Shown here: piece after piece, positions 1 through 10,010 of the stretch
How the letters are laid out: each line of letters starts with the position of its first letter
Numbering within the stretch: the stretch's first letter is position 1
Assembly: GCA_004143945.1 (NCBI GenBank)
Contig: SEHB01000005.1
Location: 147,081-211,080, forward strand
Reading direction: 5' to 3'
Length of the DNA stretch: 64,000 nucleotides
DNA from: Lysobacteraceae bacterium
Lineage (GTDB): Bacteria > Pseudomonadota > Gammaproteobacteria > Xanthomonadales > Rhodanobacteraceae
Translations under genes and position numbers: made by a program
Notes under the pieces: model-generated
Database searches by the model: none
What the model was told of the DNA's origin: nothing
The model's input: the letters and a program-made list of their open reading frames with translations, nothing else

Positions 1-276
1 CAGCAGCGCATCGGCGACCTCGAACGCGCTGCGCTCACGTAGCCAAGCGAAACTGCCGTCGGCCTCGAAGCGCACGAGCGTCGCGTGCGCGGTGTTGTGG
101 TGGGTGACGTCCGCGAGCGCGAGCACGCTGCCGCCGGCCATCGGAAGCACCGCGACCGGCAGGATCGCGCGGAACGGTTCGGGGTGTTCCCAGGTCCCGA
201 TCCATTCGGGTGTCCACTGCGCGCGCGCAGGGAGCGCGGCCAGGAACAGGGCGATGGCAAGACAGGCGCGATGCAC
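1..276 (-). CDS. N-terminal part of a secreted protein (runs off window edge), paralog of the 440..1801 product
   Basis: Absent from ORF track because truncated by the window edge. Reverse strand reads (GTG)HRACLAIALFLAALPARAQWTPEWIGTWEHPEPFRAILP...LVRFEADGSFAWLRERSAF; GGAGGT Shine-Dalgarno just upstream; signal peptide; aligns with the N-terminus of 440..1801 (AQWTPDWIGEWQYE...IARFESDGAFAWLRERA). Confidence 0.8.
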   Translation of the reverse strand, partial: MHRACLAIALFLAALPARAQWTPEWIGTWEHPEPFRAILPVAVLPMAGGSVLALADVTHHNTAHATLVRFEADGSFAWLRERSAFEVADALL

Positions 277-439
277 GGGGACACCTCCGGGACACGTCGG
301 CAGGGCGCCCCCGTGTGCGCGGGGGCGCGTCGCTGGCCGGCGTCGCCGGCCCTGGATCTTTCCACATGAGTACCCCTGGCCTGCGTGCAGGTTGCGCCCT
401 CGTGGCCGCGAAGCCGCGTGCGTGCGGCCAGCCGAGTGC

Positions 440-1801
440 TCAGCGCGGCCAGCGGCGCGTGGGGTCGGGGCGTTCGAAGCCATCGGTGAACAGCGCATCC
501 GCCGTGCAGGCGCCGTCTGCGTCGTAGCGCAGCACATGCGCATCGTTGGACACGCCTTCGAACAGCGTGCCCGCCGCGAGCGTCCAGCCGTGCGCGCCGC
601 CCTCGGCGGCCGCGGCGAAGTACTGCGTCTCCAGGTTCGCCACGCGACACGGCCGCAGCTGCGCGTCGAACTCCGCGATGCGCAACCCGACGTGGCCCTG
701 GCTGTCGATGAAATCGAACCCGGTGACGAGCAGTCGCCCGTTCGGCGCCTGCGCGAGCCCGGTCGGCCAGCCCTCGATCGGCGCGAGGCCGACCGCGAGC
801 GGCTCGCCGGTCTGCCCGTCCGTGCGCAGCACGCGAAGCGGGCCGGAGAGGCCGAAGTCGGTCGCGACCAGCGCATCGCCGTCGGCGGCCAGCGCGAAGC
901 CCCCAGGCACCACCCTCATCAGCGGATTGCCCGGGTTTTCGAGCGCACGCGTCCACCGGCGCGTGCCGTCGGGCGCGAGCTTCCAGAGCTGCGCCTGCGA
1001 GACGCCGACCACATTCTCGAGCGCGCTGGCGGCGATCACCTCGTCGTTGCCGTCGACTTCCACGCGCACGAGCCCCTCGAAACCGTGGGTGGTGCCGTGG
1101 TGGCCGAGTTCACGGTCGTGGAACAGCACGCCGCCGTCCGCAGCGAACCGGATCACGAGCACGCCGCCGCTCTGCGGGTCGCCGCCGCCTGCGATCACCG
1201 CACCGCCGTCCGCTGTCGCGACGATGTCGTCGGCCTGCAGGTTCTCGGGGCCCGGCGACCAGCGCCACGCAGGCAGTGCGAGTCCGTCCGGGGTGTAGCG
1301 GATCACGACGAAGTCCTCGCCGTCGATCGCGGGGATCAGCAGGCCGCCGTCCGCGCCGATCGCGAGCCGGCGCGGACCCGCGGCGAGCAGGCCGGGCTGG
1401 GAGTGGTCCTCCCATGCGATCGCGCCGTCGGCGTCGTACACGCGCACGCGCACGTCTCCGAACTGGTCGATCACCGCGATGCGGCCATCCTGCATGAGGC
1501 GTGCGTCCATGCGGAACGAACCCGCACGCTCGCGCAGCCATGCGAACGCACCATCGGACTCGAAGCGCGCGATCGCCGCATGGCCCTGGCCGTCATGCCC
1601 GACGTCGATCAGGGCGAAGCTGCGCCCGTCCTCGGCCACGCGCACGCCGGCCGGGCTCGCGCTGCGCGGGGACGACTCGTATTGCCATTCGCCGATCCAG
1701 TCCGGCGTCCACTGCGCGCTCGCGGGCGCGGCGACGTGGCACCACACGACCAGCAGCAATCGGATCCAGGGCATGAGGCGGTTTCCGTCGGAGCAATGCA
1801 A
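440..1801 (-). CDS. Secreted beta-propeller-like (delta-60-like) protein with C-terminal LFTDGFE tail
   Basis: Signal peptide (start probably at internal MPWIRLLLVVW), repeated blades of the type '...R.DGG...IAG', C-terminus ADALFTDGFERPDPTRRWPR. Confidence 0.75.
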   Translation of the reverse strand: MHCSDGNRLMPWIRLLLVVWCHVAAPASAQWTPDWIGEWQYESSPRSASPAGVRVAEDGRSFALIDVGHDGQGHAAIARFESDGAFAWLRERAGSFRMDARLMQDGRIAVIDQFGDVRVRVYDADGAIAWEDHSQPGLLAAGPRRLAIGADGGLLIPAIDGEDFVVIRYTPDGLALPAWRWSPGPENLQADDIVATADGGAVIAGGGDPQSGGVLVIRFAADGGVLFHDRELGHHGTTHGFEGLVRVEVDGNDEVIAASALENVVGVSQAQLWKLAPDGTRRWTRALENPGNPLMRVVPGGFALAADGDALVATDFGLSGPLRVLRTDGQTGEPLAVGLAPIEGWPTGLAQAPNGRLLVTGFDFIDSQGHVGLRIAEFDAQLRPCRVANLETQYFAAAAEGGAHGWTLAAGTLFEGVSNDAHVLRYDADGACTADALFTDGFERPDPTRRWPR

Positions 1802-1868
1802 CTCCTACGCAATGGCGCACCCGAAATCCCAACCGGTGCGGAGCGCGGGATCCCCAGCTCGCGATGGT

Positions 1869-3359
1869 TCAGTCGCAGCAGCCGTCGCCGCCCTTGACGG
1901 TGTGCGCGTGCGACGCGGCGACGCCCTGGGTCAGTCCCTTGCCGCTCGCGACATAGTGGTCGGCGACCACCTTCGCCACGCAGGTCGACATGCGCTTGCC
2001 GGTCGGAATGTGCAGGAACTCGTTCGGCCCGTGCGCATTCGAGTGCGGGCCGAGCACGCCGGTGATCAGGAACTGCGCGCCCGGGAACTTCTCGCCGAGC
2101 ATGCCCATGAACGGGATCGACCCGCCTTCACCGTTGTAGGCGACCGGCGCGCCGAAGAATTGCTGCGAGGCGGCGTCGACCGATTGCTCGAGCCATGGCG
2201 CGAGCGCGGGCGCTTCCCAGCCGCTGCCGGCCTTTTCCAGCTGGAAGCTCACGTTGGCACCGTAGGGCGGATCGTTCTCGAGCAGGCGCTTGAGGAACTC
2301 GCCACCCTTCGCCGCATCGAGCGTCGGCGGAACGCGCAGGCTGAGTTTCACCGCGGTGTACGGGCGCAGCACGTTGCCGGCCGAATCGAGCGCAGGCAAG
2401 CCGCCGACGCCGGTCACCGACAACGCGGGGCGCCAGGTGCGGTTGAGCACGAGTTCGGTCAGGTCCGCATCCATCGGCGACATGCCGTCGACGAGCGGGA
2501 ACTTCGAATACACCGCGTCGCCGAGGATCTCGGCGGTGCGCTTCGCCTGCGCGACGCGCTGCGCGGGGATCTCGACATGCAGTTCCTGCGGCTTGATGCG
2601 TCCGGTCGACTCGTCCTCGAGCCGCGACAGGACCTGGCGCAGGATGCGGAAGCTCGAGGCGACGATGCCGGACGCATCGCCCGAGTGCACGCCTTCCTCG
2701 AGCACCTTGACGACGAGGTTGCCGCCGGTCATGCCGCGCAGCGACGTCGTGAGCCAGAGCTGGTCGTAGTTGCCGCAACCGGAATCCAGGCAGACGATCA
2801 GCGACGGCTTGCCGATCCGCGCGGCGAGGTGGTCGACGTAGTACGGCAGGTCGTAGCTGCCCGATTCTTCGCAGGCCTCGATCATCACGACGCAGCGCGC
2901 GTGCGGGATGCCCTGCTCCTGCAGCGCGAGCAGCGCGGCGAGCGAACCGAAGATCGCGTAGCCGTCGTCGGCGCCGCCGCGACCGTACAGCCGGTCACCC
3001 TCGAGCACGGGCTTCCAGGGGCCGAGGTGGTCGGACCAGCCGGTCATTTCGGGCTGCTTGTCGAGGTGGCCGTAGAGCAACACGGTATCCGTCGATGCCG
3101 CATCCGAGCCCGCGATCTCGATGAAGATCAGCGGCGTGCGGCCCTCGAGCCGCACGACTTCGACCTGCATGCCGCGCACTGGCTGCGCCCTGGCCCAGCG
3201 TTCCATCAGCTCGACCGCCGCATCCATGTAGCCGTGCTCGACCCATTGCGCGTCGAACATCGGCGACTTGTTCGGGATCCGGATGTATTCGGTCAGCTGC
3301 GGGACGATCTCGCCGTCCCAGAGGTCTCCGACGTAGCGGTTCAGTGCATTGGCATCCAT
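1869..3359 (-). CDS. M20-family metallopeptidase/dipeptidase
   Basis: MDANALNRYVGDLW...VLLYGHLDKQPE...GRGGADDGYA...EACEESGSYD...HSNAHGPNE; M20 metal-binding motifs. Start trimmed from the longer track ORF. Confidence 0.88.
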   Translation of the reverse strand: MDANALNRYVGDLWDGEIVPQLTEYIRIPNKSPMFDAQWVEHGYMDAAVELMERWARAQPVRGMQVEVVRLEGRTPLIFIEIAGSDAASTDTVLLYGHLDKQPEMTGWSDHLGPWKPVLEGDRLYGRGGADDGYAIFGSLAALLALQEQGIPHARCVVMIEACEESGSYDLPYYVDHLAARIGKPSLIVCLDSGCGNYDQLWLTTSLRGMTGGNLVVKVLEEGVHSGDASGIVASSFRILRQVLSRLEDESTGRIKPQELHVEIPAQRVAQAKRTAEILGDAVYSKFPLVDGMSPMDADLTELVLNRTWRPALSVTGVGGLPALDSAGNVLRPYTAVKLSLRVPPTLDAAKGGEFLKRLLENDPPYGANVSFQLEKAGSGWEAPALAPWLEQSVDAASQQFFGAPVAYNGEGGSIPFMGMLGEKFPGAQFLITGVLGPHSNAHGPNEFLHIPTGKRMSTCVAKVVADHYVASGKGLTQGVAASHAHTVKGGDGCCD

Positions 3360-3679
3360 GGTTTCACCTGTTTCGGTCGTGGGCGCGAGCGCGCGCCGGG
3401 GGTGCTGCCGGCACGCGCCCGCGACGCGGATCGACGATCGTATCCGATGGCGGCGGGGCGCGCCCGTGCGCGGCTGCGGGCAATCGCGGCGGCGGCGCGC
3501 GCAGGCGCCATCGAATCGCCGGCCTGGTCCGGCCGGGCAGCGGACGCAGCGTAGGAAATCTCCTACACGACGACGCAGCGGCGGCCTACGCCCGGCTGCG
3601 ACGACGCGCATTCCGACCCCCCGCGGTCGCGCCTAGAATTCGTGCATGGCGCAAGCTCGCGCCGCTCCCGTCGTCGCCG

Positions 3680-3994
3680 ATGAAACCGCTGCCTGCGCTG
3701 CTGCTCACGATCCTGCTGGCGTTGCTGCCAGCGGCGCCCGTCCGTGCTCAGGTCGACATCAACCACGCCGATGCGCGCACGCTGGCCGAGTCGCTCGATG
3801 GCATCGGGCTGGTCAAGGCCGAGGCGATCGTCGCCTATCGCACCGCGCACGGCCCATTCCGCCGTCCCGAAGACCTCAAGCGCGTGCGCGGCATCGGCAG
3901 CAAGACCGTCGAGGCCAATCGCGATGCGATCGTGATCGTCGGCACGCACGCCGACGTGAACGCGGCCGATCCGGCAACTTCGGCACCGTACTGA
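3680..3994 (+). CDS. Secreted ComEA-like helix-hairpin-helix protein
   Basis: Signal peptide, then VDINHADARTLAESLDGIGLVKAEAIVAYRTAHGPFRRPEDLKRVRGIGSKTVE. Confidence 0.85.
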   Translation: MKPLPALLLTILLALLPAAPVRAQVDINHADARTLAESLDGIGLVKAEAIVAYRTAHGPFRRPEDLKRVRGIGSKTVEANRDAIVIVGTHADVNAADPATSAPY

Positions 3995-4224
3995 CACGCT
4001 CGCCGCCGCGGCCAAAGATCAACGTTTGCAACATCCGACGCGCGCCCTGCGCGAACGCCGCGCGCGCATCGGCGGCTGCGCGCGCCTGCGGCCGCGCTCC
4101 GGGCGATGTCCGCGCGGGTGCACGGCAGATCCGCAGCCGCGATCCGCATGGGCCGGCGCGCTCGAGACCCCCACGTGCGCCCGCACGCTGCTAGACTTCG
4201 CATCCGCCTGTCGGCGGTGCACGC

Positions 4225-4686
4225 ATGATCCTCCCCCGCTATCACATCGGCCCGTCTTCGATCACGGGCGCAGGGCAAGGCTTGTTCATGGACGAGCCGG
4301 TCGCGCGTGGGCGCGTGATCGTCGCGCCCGACGGGATCCCTGCCGTGCACCGCTTCGACGAGATCCTCGCGCGGTCCGATGCGACGAGCGCGCTCGCCGC
4401 GACCGTGCGCTGGTTCGAGGATCGTTACACCGTCACGCCCGAATGGCCGGACGAGTGCTACATCAACCACGCGTTCGAGCCGAGCGCGCTCTGGCATCTC
4501 GGTTTCGTGTTCGCCGCGCGCGACCTCGACCCCGGGGCCGAGATCACGGTCGACTATCGCCACCTGCTCGCGCCGGGCCAGGAAGAAGAGTTCCTCGATT
4601 CCGCGAGCGGTCGGCGCATCGTCGGCTACGCATGGCCGGAAAGCCTTCGTGCCTCCACCACCGCGCTCGCTGCGCTGCTGGCCTGA
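4225..4686 (+). CDS. SET domain-containing protein
   Basis: SSITGAGQGLFMDEPVARGRVI...YINHAFEPSALW...ARDLDPGAEITVDYRHLL: SET-domain signature (NH, GEE/DY region). Confidence 0.8.
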   Translation: MILPRYHIGPSSITGAGQGLFMDEPVARGRVIVAPDGIPAVHRFDEILARSDATSALAATVRWFEDRYTVTPEWPDECYINHAFEPSALWHLGFVFAARDLDPGAEITVDYRHLLAPGQEEEFLDSASGRRIVGYAWPESLRASTTALAALLA

Positions 4687-4692
4687 GAAGAA

Positions 4693-5214
4693 ATGCCCGA
4701 CATCCCCGTGATCGACACCGAGCGCCTGCGCCTGTGCGCGCTCGACAATCGCCATTTCGAAGCCTATGCCGCGATGCTCGGCGACGCCGACACCACGCGC
4801 TTCGTCGGCGACGGCCAGCCGCTCGACCGCATGAATGCGTGGCGATCGATGGCGATGCTGCTCGGCCACTGGGCGCTGCGCGGCTACGGCATGTGGGCGG
4901 TCGAACGCAGGGACACGGGCGAGTTCATCGGCCGCGTCGGGCTGCACAATCCCGAAGGCTGGCCCGACATCGAACTCGGCTGGATGCTGGTGCCGGGCGC
5001 GCGCCACCAGGGATACGCGACCGAGGCTGCGCGCGCGGTGCTCGACTTCGCGTTCACGCGGCTCGAGGTGCCACGTGCGATCAGCCTGATCCGCGCGGAC
5101 AACAGCGCGTCCGAACGCGTCGCGCGCCGCATCGGCGGGCGCCAGGGCACCACCATCGACTTCCTCGGCGCGGCGACCCTCGTCTACGCCTACCACGCGC
5201 CGGATTCACCCTGA
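4693..5214 (+). CDS. GNAT family N-acetyltransferase (RimJ/RimL-like)
   Basis: TERLRLCALDNRHFEAYAAMLGD...IELGWMLVPGARHQGYATEAARAVLDFAF...LIRADNSASERVARRIG. Confidence 0.88.
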   Translation: MPDIPVIDTERLRLCALDNRHFEAYAAMLGDADTTRFVGDGQPLDRMNAWRSMAMLLGHWALRGYGMWAVERRDTGEFIGRVGLHNPEGWPDIELGWMLVPGARHQGYATEAARAVLDFAFTRLEVPRAISLIRADNSASERVARRIGGRQGTTIDFLGAATLVYAYHAPDSP

Positions 5215-5287
5215 GCGCCCCGCGCACTTGAGCGCCGCCCTGCTTTTGCGCAGCATGCGGCGTGATCCGGCCCGCAACGTCCACCCC

Positions 5288-5878
5288 ATGTCCGCGACCA
5301 CCCTGCTGCAACCGGCCCGCTACCAGCGCACGCGCTGGAAGAACGACGGCGGCTGGACCACCGAGATCGCGCGCCGCGACGACGGCCACGCTGATTTCCT
5401 CTGGCGCGTGAGCATCGCCGAGATCGAGCGCGATGGCGCGTTCTCGTCGTTCGCCGGCGTCGATCGCGACCTGCTGCTGCTCGAAGGCAGCGGCATCGAG
5501 CTCGAGATCGGCGACGAGCCGCCGCGCGCGCTCACGCGCCGGTTCGAGCACGCGCACTTCGGCGGCGAGCTGCCGGTCCATTGCCGGCTGCTGGCCGGAC
5601 CCACGCGCGACTTCAACGTGATGGTGCGTCGCGATGCGATGCTCGCCGAGGTCGCGGCGCGCCCGCTGGTCGGATCGATGCTGCTGTTCCCCGATGCGGG
5701 CGCCGCATGGCTCGTGTACGTGCACGCAGGTGCGCTCGCGCTGCGCCGCGACGGCAGCGAGACCACGGCGCTCGCGGGAGAAACGCTGATGGTCGAAGGC
5801 GAAGGCGGCCGCATCACGCTCGAGGGCGCCGGCGAGATCGTGCTGGTGAAGTTCGCGCCGCGGCTGCGCGGCGTCTGA
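5288..5878 (+). CDS. HutD/Ves family protein
   Basis: RYQRTRWKNDGGWTTEIARRD...FLWRVSIAEIERDGAFSSFAGVDRDLLLLEGSGIEL; HutD family signature. Confidence 0.85.
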   Translation: MSATTLLQPARYQRTRWKNDGGWTTEIARRDDGHADFLWRVSIAEIERDGAFSSFAGVDRDLLLLEGSGIELEIGDEPPRALTRRFEHAHFGGELPVHCRLLAGPTRDFNVMVRRDAMLAEVAARPLVGSMLLFPDAGAAWLVYVHAGALALRRDGSETTALAGETLMVEGEGGRITLEGAGEIVLVKFAPRLRGV

Positions 5879-5916
5879 CAGCCTCTCTGGCCCGCGACGC
5901 GCGACCTCTCACGCGT

Positions 5917-5935
5917 ATTGCAAATCATTCTCATT
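5917..5935. promoter_or_regulatory. Putative Fur box
   Basis: attgcaaatcattctcatt; reverse complement aatgagaatgatttgcaat matches AATGAGAATGATTCTCATT at 16/19 positions by hand; about 160 bp upstream of the siderophore receptor. Confidence 0.7.
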
Positions 5936-6094
5936 TGGTTTCTAATCCCGTCGCACCGCATCACGGCGCGGCGACCGGAGGGTCGGCATCGCGCGCCGCC
6001 TGCAGCGGCTCGCAACGGGGATCTGCATGCGGCGCCGTCGCCCGCTCGCCCCCGCTCGCCTGTCGCCGAACGACCACCACAGGATCGAACCCGG

Positions 6095-8416
6095 ATGAAG
6101 CACATCAAGAGTCGCAAGCACGCCAGCGCGGGCGTGTTCGGCCGCGCACATGGCCTTACGGGCGCGGCGCGCCTCGCCACCGGCATCGCGCTCGCGTTGC
6201 CGGGCCTCGCGTCGGCGGAGGCCGCCGACGACGCCTCCGCGCAGCTGCCGACCGTGTATGTCGAAGGCTCGCGCGTCGACGAATACAAGGTCGACGAGGT
6301 GTCTTCGCCCAAATTCGTCAAGCCGCTGCTCGACACCACGCAGTCGATCCAGGTGATCCCCGGCGACCTGTTCAACGACCAGGGTGCGACCACTCTGACC
6401 GAGGCGCTGCGCAACAGCGCGGGTGTCGGCACCTTCTACACCGGCGAGAACGGCAACACGACGACCGGCGACGCGATCTACATGCGCGGATTCGACAGCC
6501 AGTCGAGCATCTTCGTCGACGGCGTGCGCGACCTCGGCAGCATCTCGCGCGACGTGTTCAACATCGAGCAGATCGAGGTGACGAAAGGCCCGGCCGGCAC
6601 CGACAACGGCCGCACCGCGCCGAGCGGCGCGATCAATCTCGTGAGCAAGCAGCCGATGCTCATGGATGGATTCTCGGGCAGCGCCGCGCTCGGCACCGAC
6701 AGCCAGCAGCGCCTGACCGCCGACTGGAACGTGCGCCTCGGCGCGATCGAGGGCGCCGCGTTCCGCCTGAACCTGCTCGCGCAGGACAACGGCGTGCCCG
6801 GACGCGACAGCGTCGAGAATGCGCGCTGGGCCATCGCACCCTCGCTCGCTTTCGGCCTCGGCACGGCGACGCGCCTGTACCTCGATTACCTGCACGTGAA
6901 GCAGGACAACGTGCCCGACGGCGGCGTGTTCACGATCGGCCTGCCGGGCTATGCCTCGCCCGATCCCGAGCGTCCCTGGATCGGTGACGCGCCGACGGTC
7001 GATCCGCGCAACTTCTACGGGACCGACGCCGACCACGACGACGTCGAAGCCGACATGTTCACCGCGATCGTGCAGCACGACTTCAGCGAAGACCTGAAGC
7101 TGCAGAACAGCACGCGCTGGGGTCGCACGAGCCAGGACTACCTGCTGACCGCGTTCATGGGGACCGCCGCGAACCTCGTGACGCCCGATCCCACCGATCC
7201 GTCGACCTGGACGATCCGGCGCAGCAACCCGACGTTCAAGGACCAGGTCAACCGCATCCTGACCAACCAGACGAACCTGCGCCTGCACACTGCGTCGCGC
7301 TCGTTCGAGAACGACCTCAGCATCGGCGCAGAGCTCACGCTCGAGGACCTCTCCACGCGCCAGATCGCACCGCTGGCCGGCACCGCGTGGCCAGCCGCGA
7401 ACGTGTACGCACCCGATCCGCGCGTCGACGGCCTGCAGTGGGCGCCGACCGGCGGCAGGGGCGAAGGACGCAGCGACACCGTCGCGGTCTACGCATTCGA
7501 TACGCTCACGCTCGGCGAGCATTGGCAGCTCAACGCGGGCGTGCGCCTCGACGACTACGACACCGATTTCCGCAGTACCGTCGCGTGCACGGCGACCGGC
7601 GCCAACGCATGTGGAGATCGACCGCCGGGCACGGTCATCCAGGCCGTCGACGCCGACGTGTCCGACACGCTGTTCAGCTGGAAGGTCGGCGCGCTGTACA
7701 AGCCGCGTCCGAACGGCAGCTTCTACGCGAACTACGCCGTATCGCAGCAGCCGCCCGGTGGCGGCACGCTCGAACTCAGCGCCGCGGCGAACAACGCGAA
7801 CAACCCGGTATTCGATCCGCAGGAAGCGCGGACCGCCGAACTCGGCACCAAGTGGGAGCTGCTGGACCAGCGCCTGCTGCTGACCGCGGCGCTCTATCGC
7901 ACCGACGTCGACAACGAGATCGTGCGCGACCCGGTCGACCAGCTCTACTACCAGACCGGCGAGAAGCGCGTGCAGGGCATCGAGATCGGCGTCGTCGGCA
8001 AGCTCAGCGACGCATGGTCGGTGTCGGCCGGGTTCACGACGCTCGACGCGAAGGTCACCGAAGGCACGCCGGTCGCGCAGGACGGCTCGAGCGGGCTGAC
8101 CTACACGCCGGACAAGGCGTTCACGGCGTGGACCACCTACGTGACGCCGTGGAAACTCACGCTCGGCGGCGGCGCGCGCTATTCGGGGGAGATGAAGCGC
8201 GGCACCGACGGCGCGGTCGGCACGCCGACGCACACCGAGGACTACTGGGTGTTCGATGCGGTCGCGAGTTACCCGGTCCACGAAAACATCGAGCTTCGCC
8301 TCAACGCGTACAACCTGTTCGACGAGGACTACGTCGCCGCGATCAACAAGAGCGGCTACCGCTACACGCCGGGCCTCGAGCGATCGTTCCTTCTGACTGC
8401 GAACGTGCGCTTCTGA
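6095..8416 (+). CDS. TonB-dependent siderophore receptor (Fiu-like/catecholate type)
   Basis: Plug [31 protein letters not shown]...YMRGFD...[11 protein letters not shown]-terminal aromatic [10 protein letters not shown]. Confidence 0.93.
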   Translation: MKHIKSRKHASAGVFGRAHGLTGAARLATGIALALPGLASAEAADDASAQLPTVYVEGSRVDEYKVDEVSSPKFVKPLLDTTQSIQVIPGDLFNDQGATTLTEALRNSAGVGTFYTGENGNTTTGDAIYMRGFDSQSSIFVDGVRDLGSISRDVFNIEQIEVTKGPAGTDNGRTAPSGAINLVSKQPMLMDGFSGSAALGTDSQQRLTADWNVRLGAIEGAAFRLNLLAQDNGVPGRDSVENARWAIAPSLAFGLGTATRLYLDYLHVKQDNVPDGGVFTIGLPGYASPDPERPWIGDAPTVDPRNFYGTDADHDDVEADMFTAIVQHDFSEDLKLQNSTRWGRTSQDYLLTAFMGTAANLVTPDPTDPSTWTIRRSNPTFKDQVNRILTNQTNLRLHTASRSFENDLSIGAELTLEDLSTRQIAPLAGTAWPAANVYAPDPRVDGLQWAPTGGRGEGRSDTVAVYAFDTLTLGEHWQLNAGVRLDDYDTDFRSTVACTATGANACGDRPPGTVIQAVDADVSDTLFSWKVGALYKPRPNGSFYANYAVSQQPPGGGTLELSAAANNANNPVFDPQEARTAELGTKWELLDQRLLLTAALYRTDVDNEIVRDPVDQLYYQTGEKRVQGIEIGVVGKLSDAWSVSAGFTTLDAKVTEGTPVAQDGSSGLTYTPDKAFTAWTTYVTPWKLTLGGGARYSGEMKRGTDGAVGTPTHTEDYWVFDAVASYPVHENIELRLNAYNLFDEDYVAAINKSGYRYTPGLERSFLLTANVRF

Positions 8417-8658
8417 CCGATCCGGCGACGCGCCTGCGCACACTGCGTCAAGCGCGCTGCAGGCGCACGCCGGGCACCGGAAGGAAGCGCGTTCACGAAA
8501 TGATGCCCGGGTGCGCCGTCCGTGTTGTTCCGCGACGTGCCCGGTGTCGCAGGCCTTGGTCGTGGCTCTTTTCCCTGGCCCGCGTACCGCTCATGATCCA
8601 CGCGGTGCAGATGCCGCCGCGCAATGGCGGTTGCCAGGCGAACCGCGAGGAACCGACG

Positions 8659-9336
8659 ATGCTCGTGCACATCCCGGGCGTGCTGACGCCCGACCAGGTC
8701 GCCGCGATGCGTGGTGCGCTCGATGCGGCAGACTGGACCGATGGTCGCGAGACGGTCGGCGCGCAGGGTTCGCGCGTGAAGCGCAACCTGCAGCTGCCCG
8801 ATGCTTCGCCGGTGCGCGAGCAGCTCGGGCGCCAGGTGCTCGCGGCGCTCGCGGCAATGCCGCTGTTCCATGCGGCCACCCTGCCCGTGCGCATCCTGCC
8901 GCCGCGTTTCAACCGCTACGAGGGCGGCGGCCACTACGGCTTCCACGTCGACGGCGCGGTGATGGGCGTCGCGGGCGGCGAGCAGATGCGCAGCGACGTG
9001 TCCTGCACGCTGTTCCTCGCCGCACCCGACGAGTACGACGGCGGCGAGCTCGTGGTCCACGACACCTACGGCGAGCACGACGTGAAGCTGCCCGCGGGCG
9101 ACCTCATCGTGTATCCGTCGAGCAGCCTGCACCAGGTGCTGCCGGTCACGCGCGGCGCTCGCATCGCGGCGTTCTTCTGGGTGCAGAGCCTCGTGCGCGA
9201 CGACGGCCAGCGGCGCCTGCTGTTCGAACTGGACACCTCGATCCAGTCGCTGACCCGATCCGGCGCCGATCCCGCCGCTGTGCTGCAACTCTCCGGCATC
9301 TACCACAACCTGCTCAGGCGCTGGGCGCAGACCTGA
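8659..9336 (+). CDS. Fe2+-dependent PKHD-type dioxygenase, PiuC family
   Basis: [18 protein letters not shown]...[20 protein letters not shown]...DYDGGELVV...[28 protein letters not shown]; HxD...H motif. Confidence 0.92.
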   Translation: MLVHIPGVLTPDQVAAMRGALDAADWTDGRETVGAQGSRVKRNLQLPDASPVREQLGRQVLAALAAMPLFHAATLPVRILPPRFNRYEGGGHYGFHVDGAVMGVAGGEQMRSDVSCTLFLAAPDEYDGGELVVHDTYGEHDVKLPAGDLIVYPSSSLHQVLPVTRGARIAAFFWVQSLVRDDGQRRLLFELDTSIQSLTRSGADPAAVLQLSGIYHNLLRRWAQT

Positions 9337-9517
9337 CCTTCGTGCGCCCGGCAGGCACCGGCCGGGCGAATGCGGGGGTCCTCCGTGGATCGGGCACGCA
9401 CGGTCCCGATTGCACACGCCTGCGATTTGTCCGATCTTCGCGCGGCGACCCCGCGGGTGTGTACGCTGCGGTGGCGGTCGCGGAAAGACTTCCTCTCCCT
9501 GCGAATCGGAGGCGTAC

Positions 9518-9940
9518 ATGGGCAAGGCACCTGGATGGTTCATGCCGGTCGTGGTCGTGGCACTGCTATGGAACCTGCTCGGCTGCGCGGCGTTCGCGAT
9601 GGACGCGATGATGGAGCCGGCCGACGTCGCCAAGCTCGAACCTGCACAACAGGCGCTGTACGCGGCACGGCCGGCGTGGACGCTCGTCGCGACCGCCGTC
9701 GCGGTGATCGGCGGGGCGCTCGGTTGCATCGGCCTCCTGATGCGACGTCGCTGGGCGTTGCCGTTGCTCGTGTTGTCGCTGCTCGGCGTGATCGTGCAGG
9801 ACGTCGCACTGTTCGTGCTCGTCGACGGCGCGACGCTCGCCGGCCCCGTCGCGGTCGCGCTGCAGGCGGTGGTGCTGGTCGTCGCGATCGGCCTCGTGCT
9901 GCTCGCGCGCACCGCGATCCGTCGCGGCTGGGTCGCCTGA
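9518..9940 (+). CDS. Small inner membrane protein (four predicted TM segments)
   Basis: MGKAPGWFMPVVVVALLWNLLGCAAFAMD...; GGAGG-like SD upstream; strongly hydrophobic segments. Confidence 0.7.
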   Translation: MGKAPGWFMPVVVVALLWNLLGCAAFAMDAMMEPADVAKLEPAQQALYAARPAWTLVATAVAVIGGALGCIGLLMRRRWALPLLVLSLLGVIVQDVALFVLVDGATLAGPVAVALQAVVLVVAIGLVLLARTAIRRGWVA

Positions 9941-9967
9941 GCCGGCTCCGCCGCACGCCCACCGCTC

Positions 9968-10000
9968 CGTAGGCTGGACGACCGAAGGTCGGCCGGCGCT
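9968..10000. repeat. Dispersed cloverleaf element, half copy A (left arm only)
   Basis: cgtaggctggacgaccgaaggtcggccggcgct; left arm identical to copies C/D; between convergent genes. Confidence 0.85.
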
Positions 10001-10010
10001 CCTCGCTCGG

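Noticed and set aside
92-1897. 601-aa plus-strand ORF
   Set aside because: Antisense to the two real minus-strand secreted proteins; Arg/Ala-rich high-GC shadow ORF with no domain signature.
5942-8443. 833-aa minus-strand ORF
   Set aside because: Complete antisense of the TonB receptor; composition rich in R/A/V/H as expected for frame shadowing.
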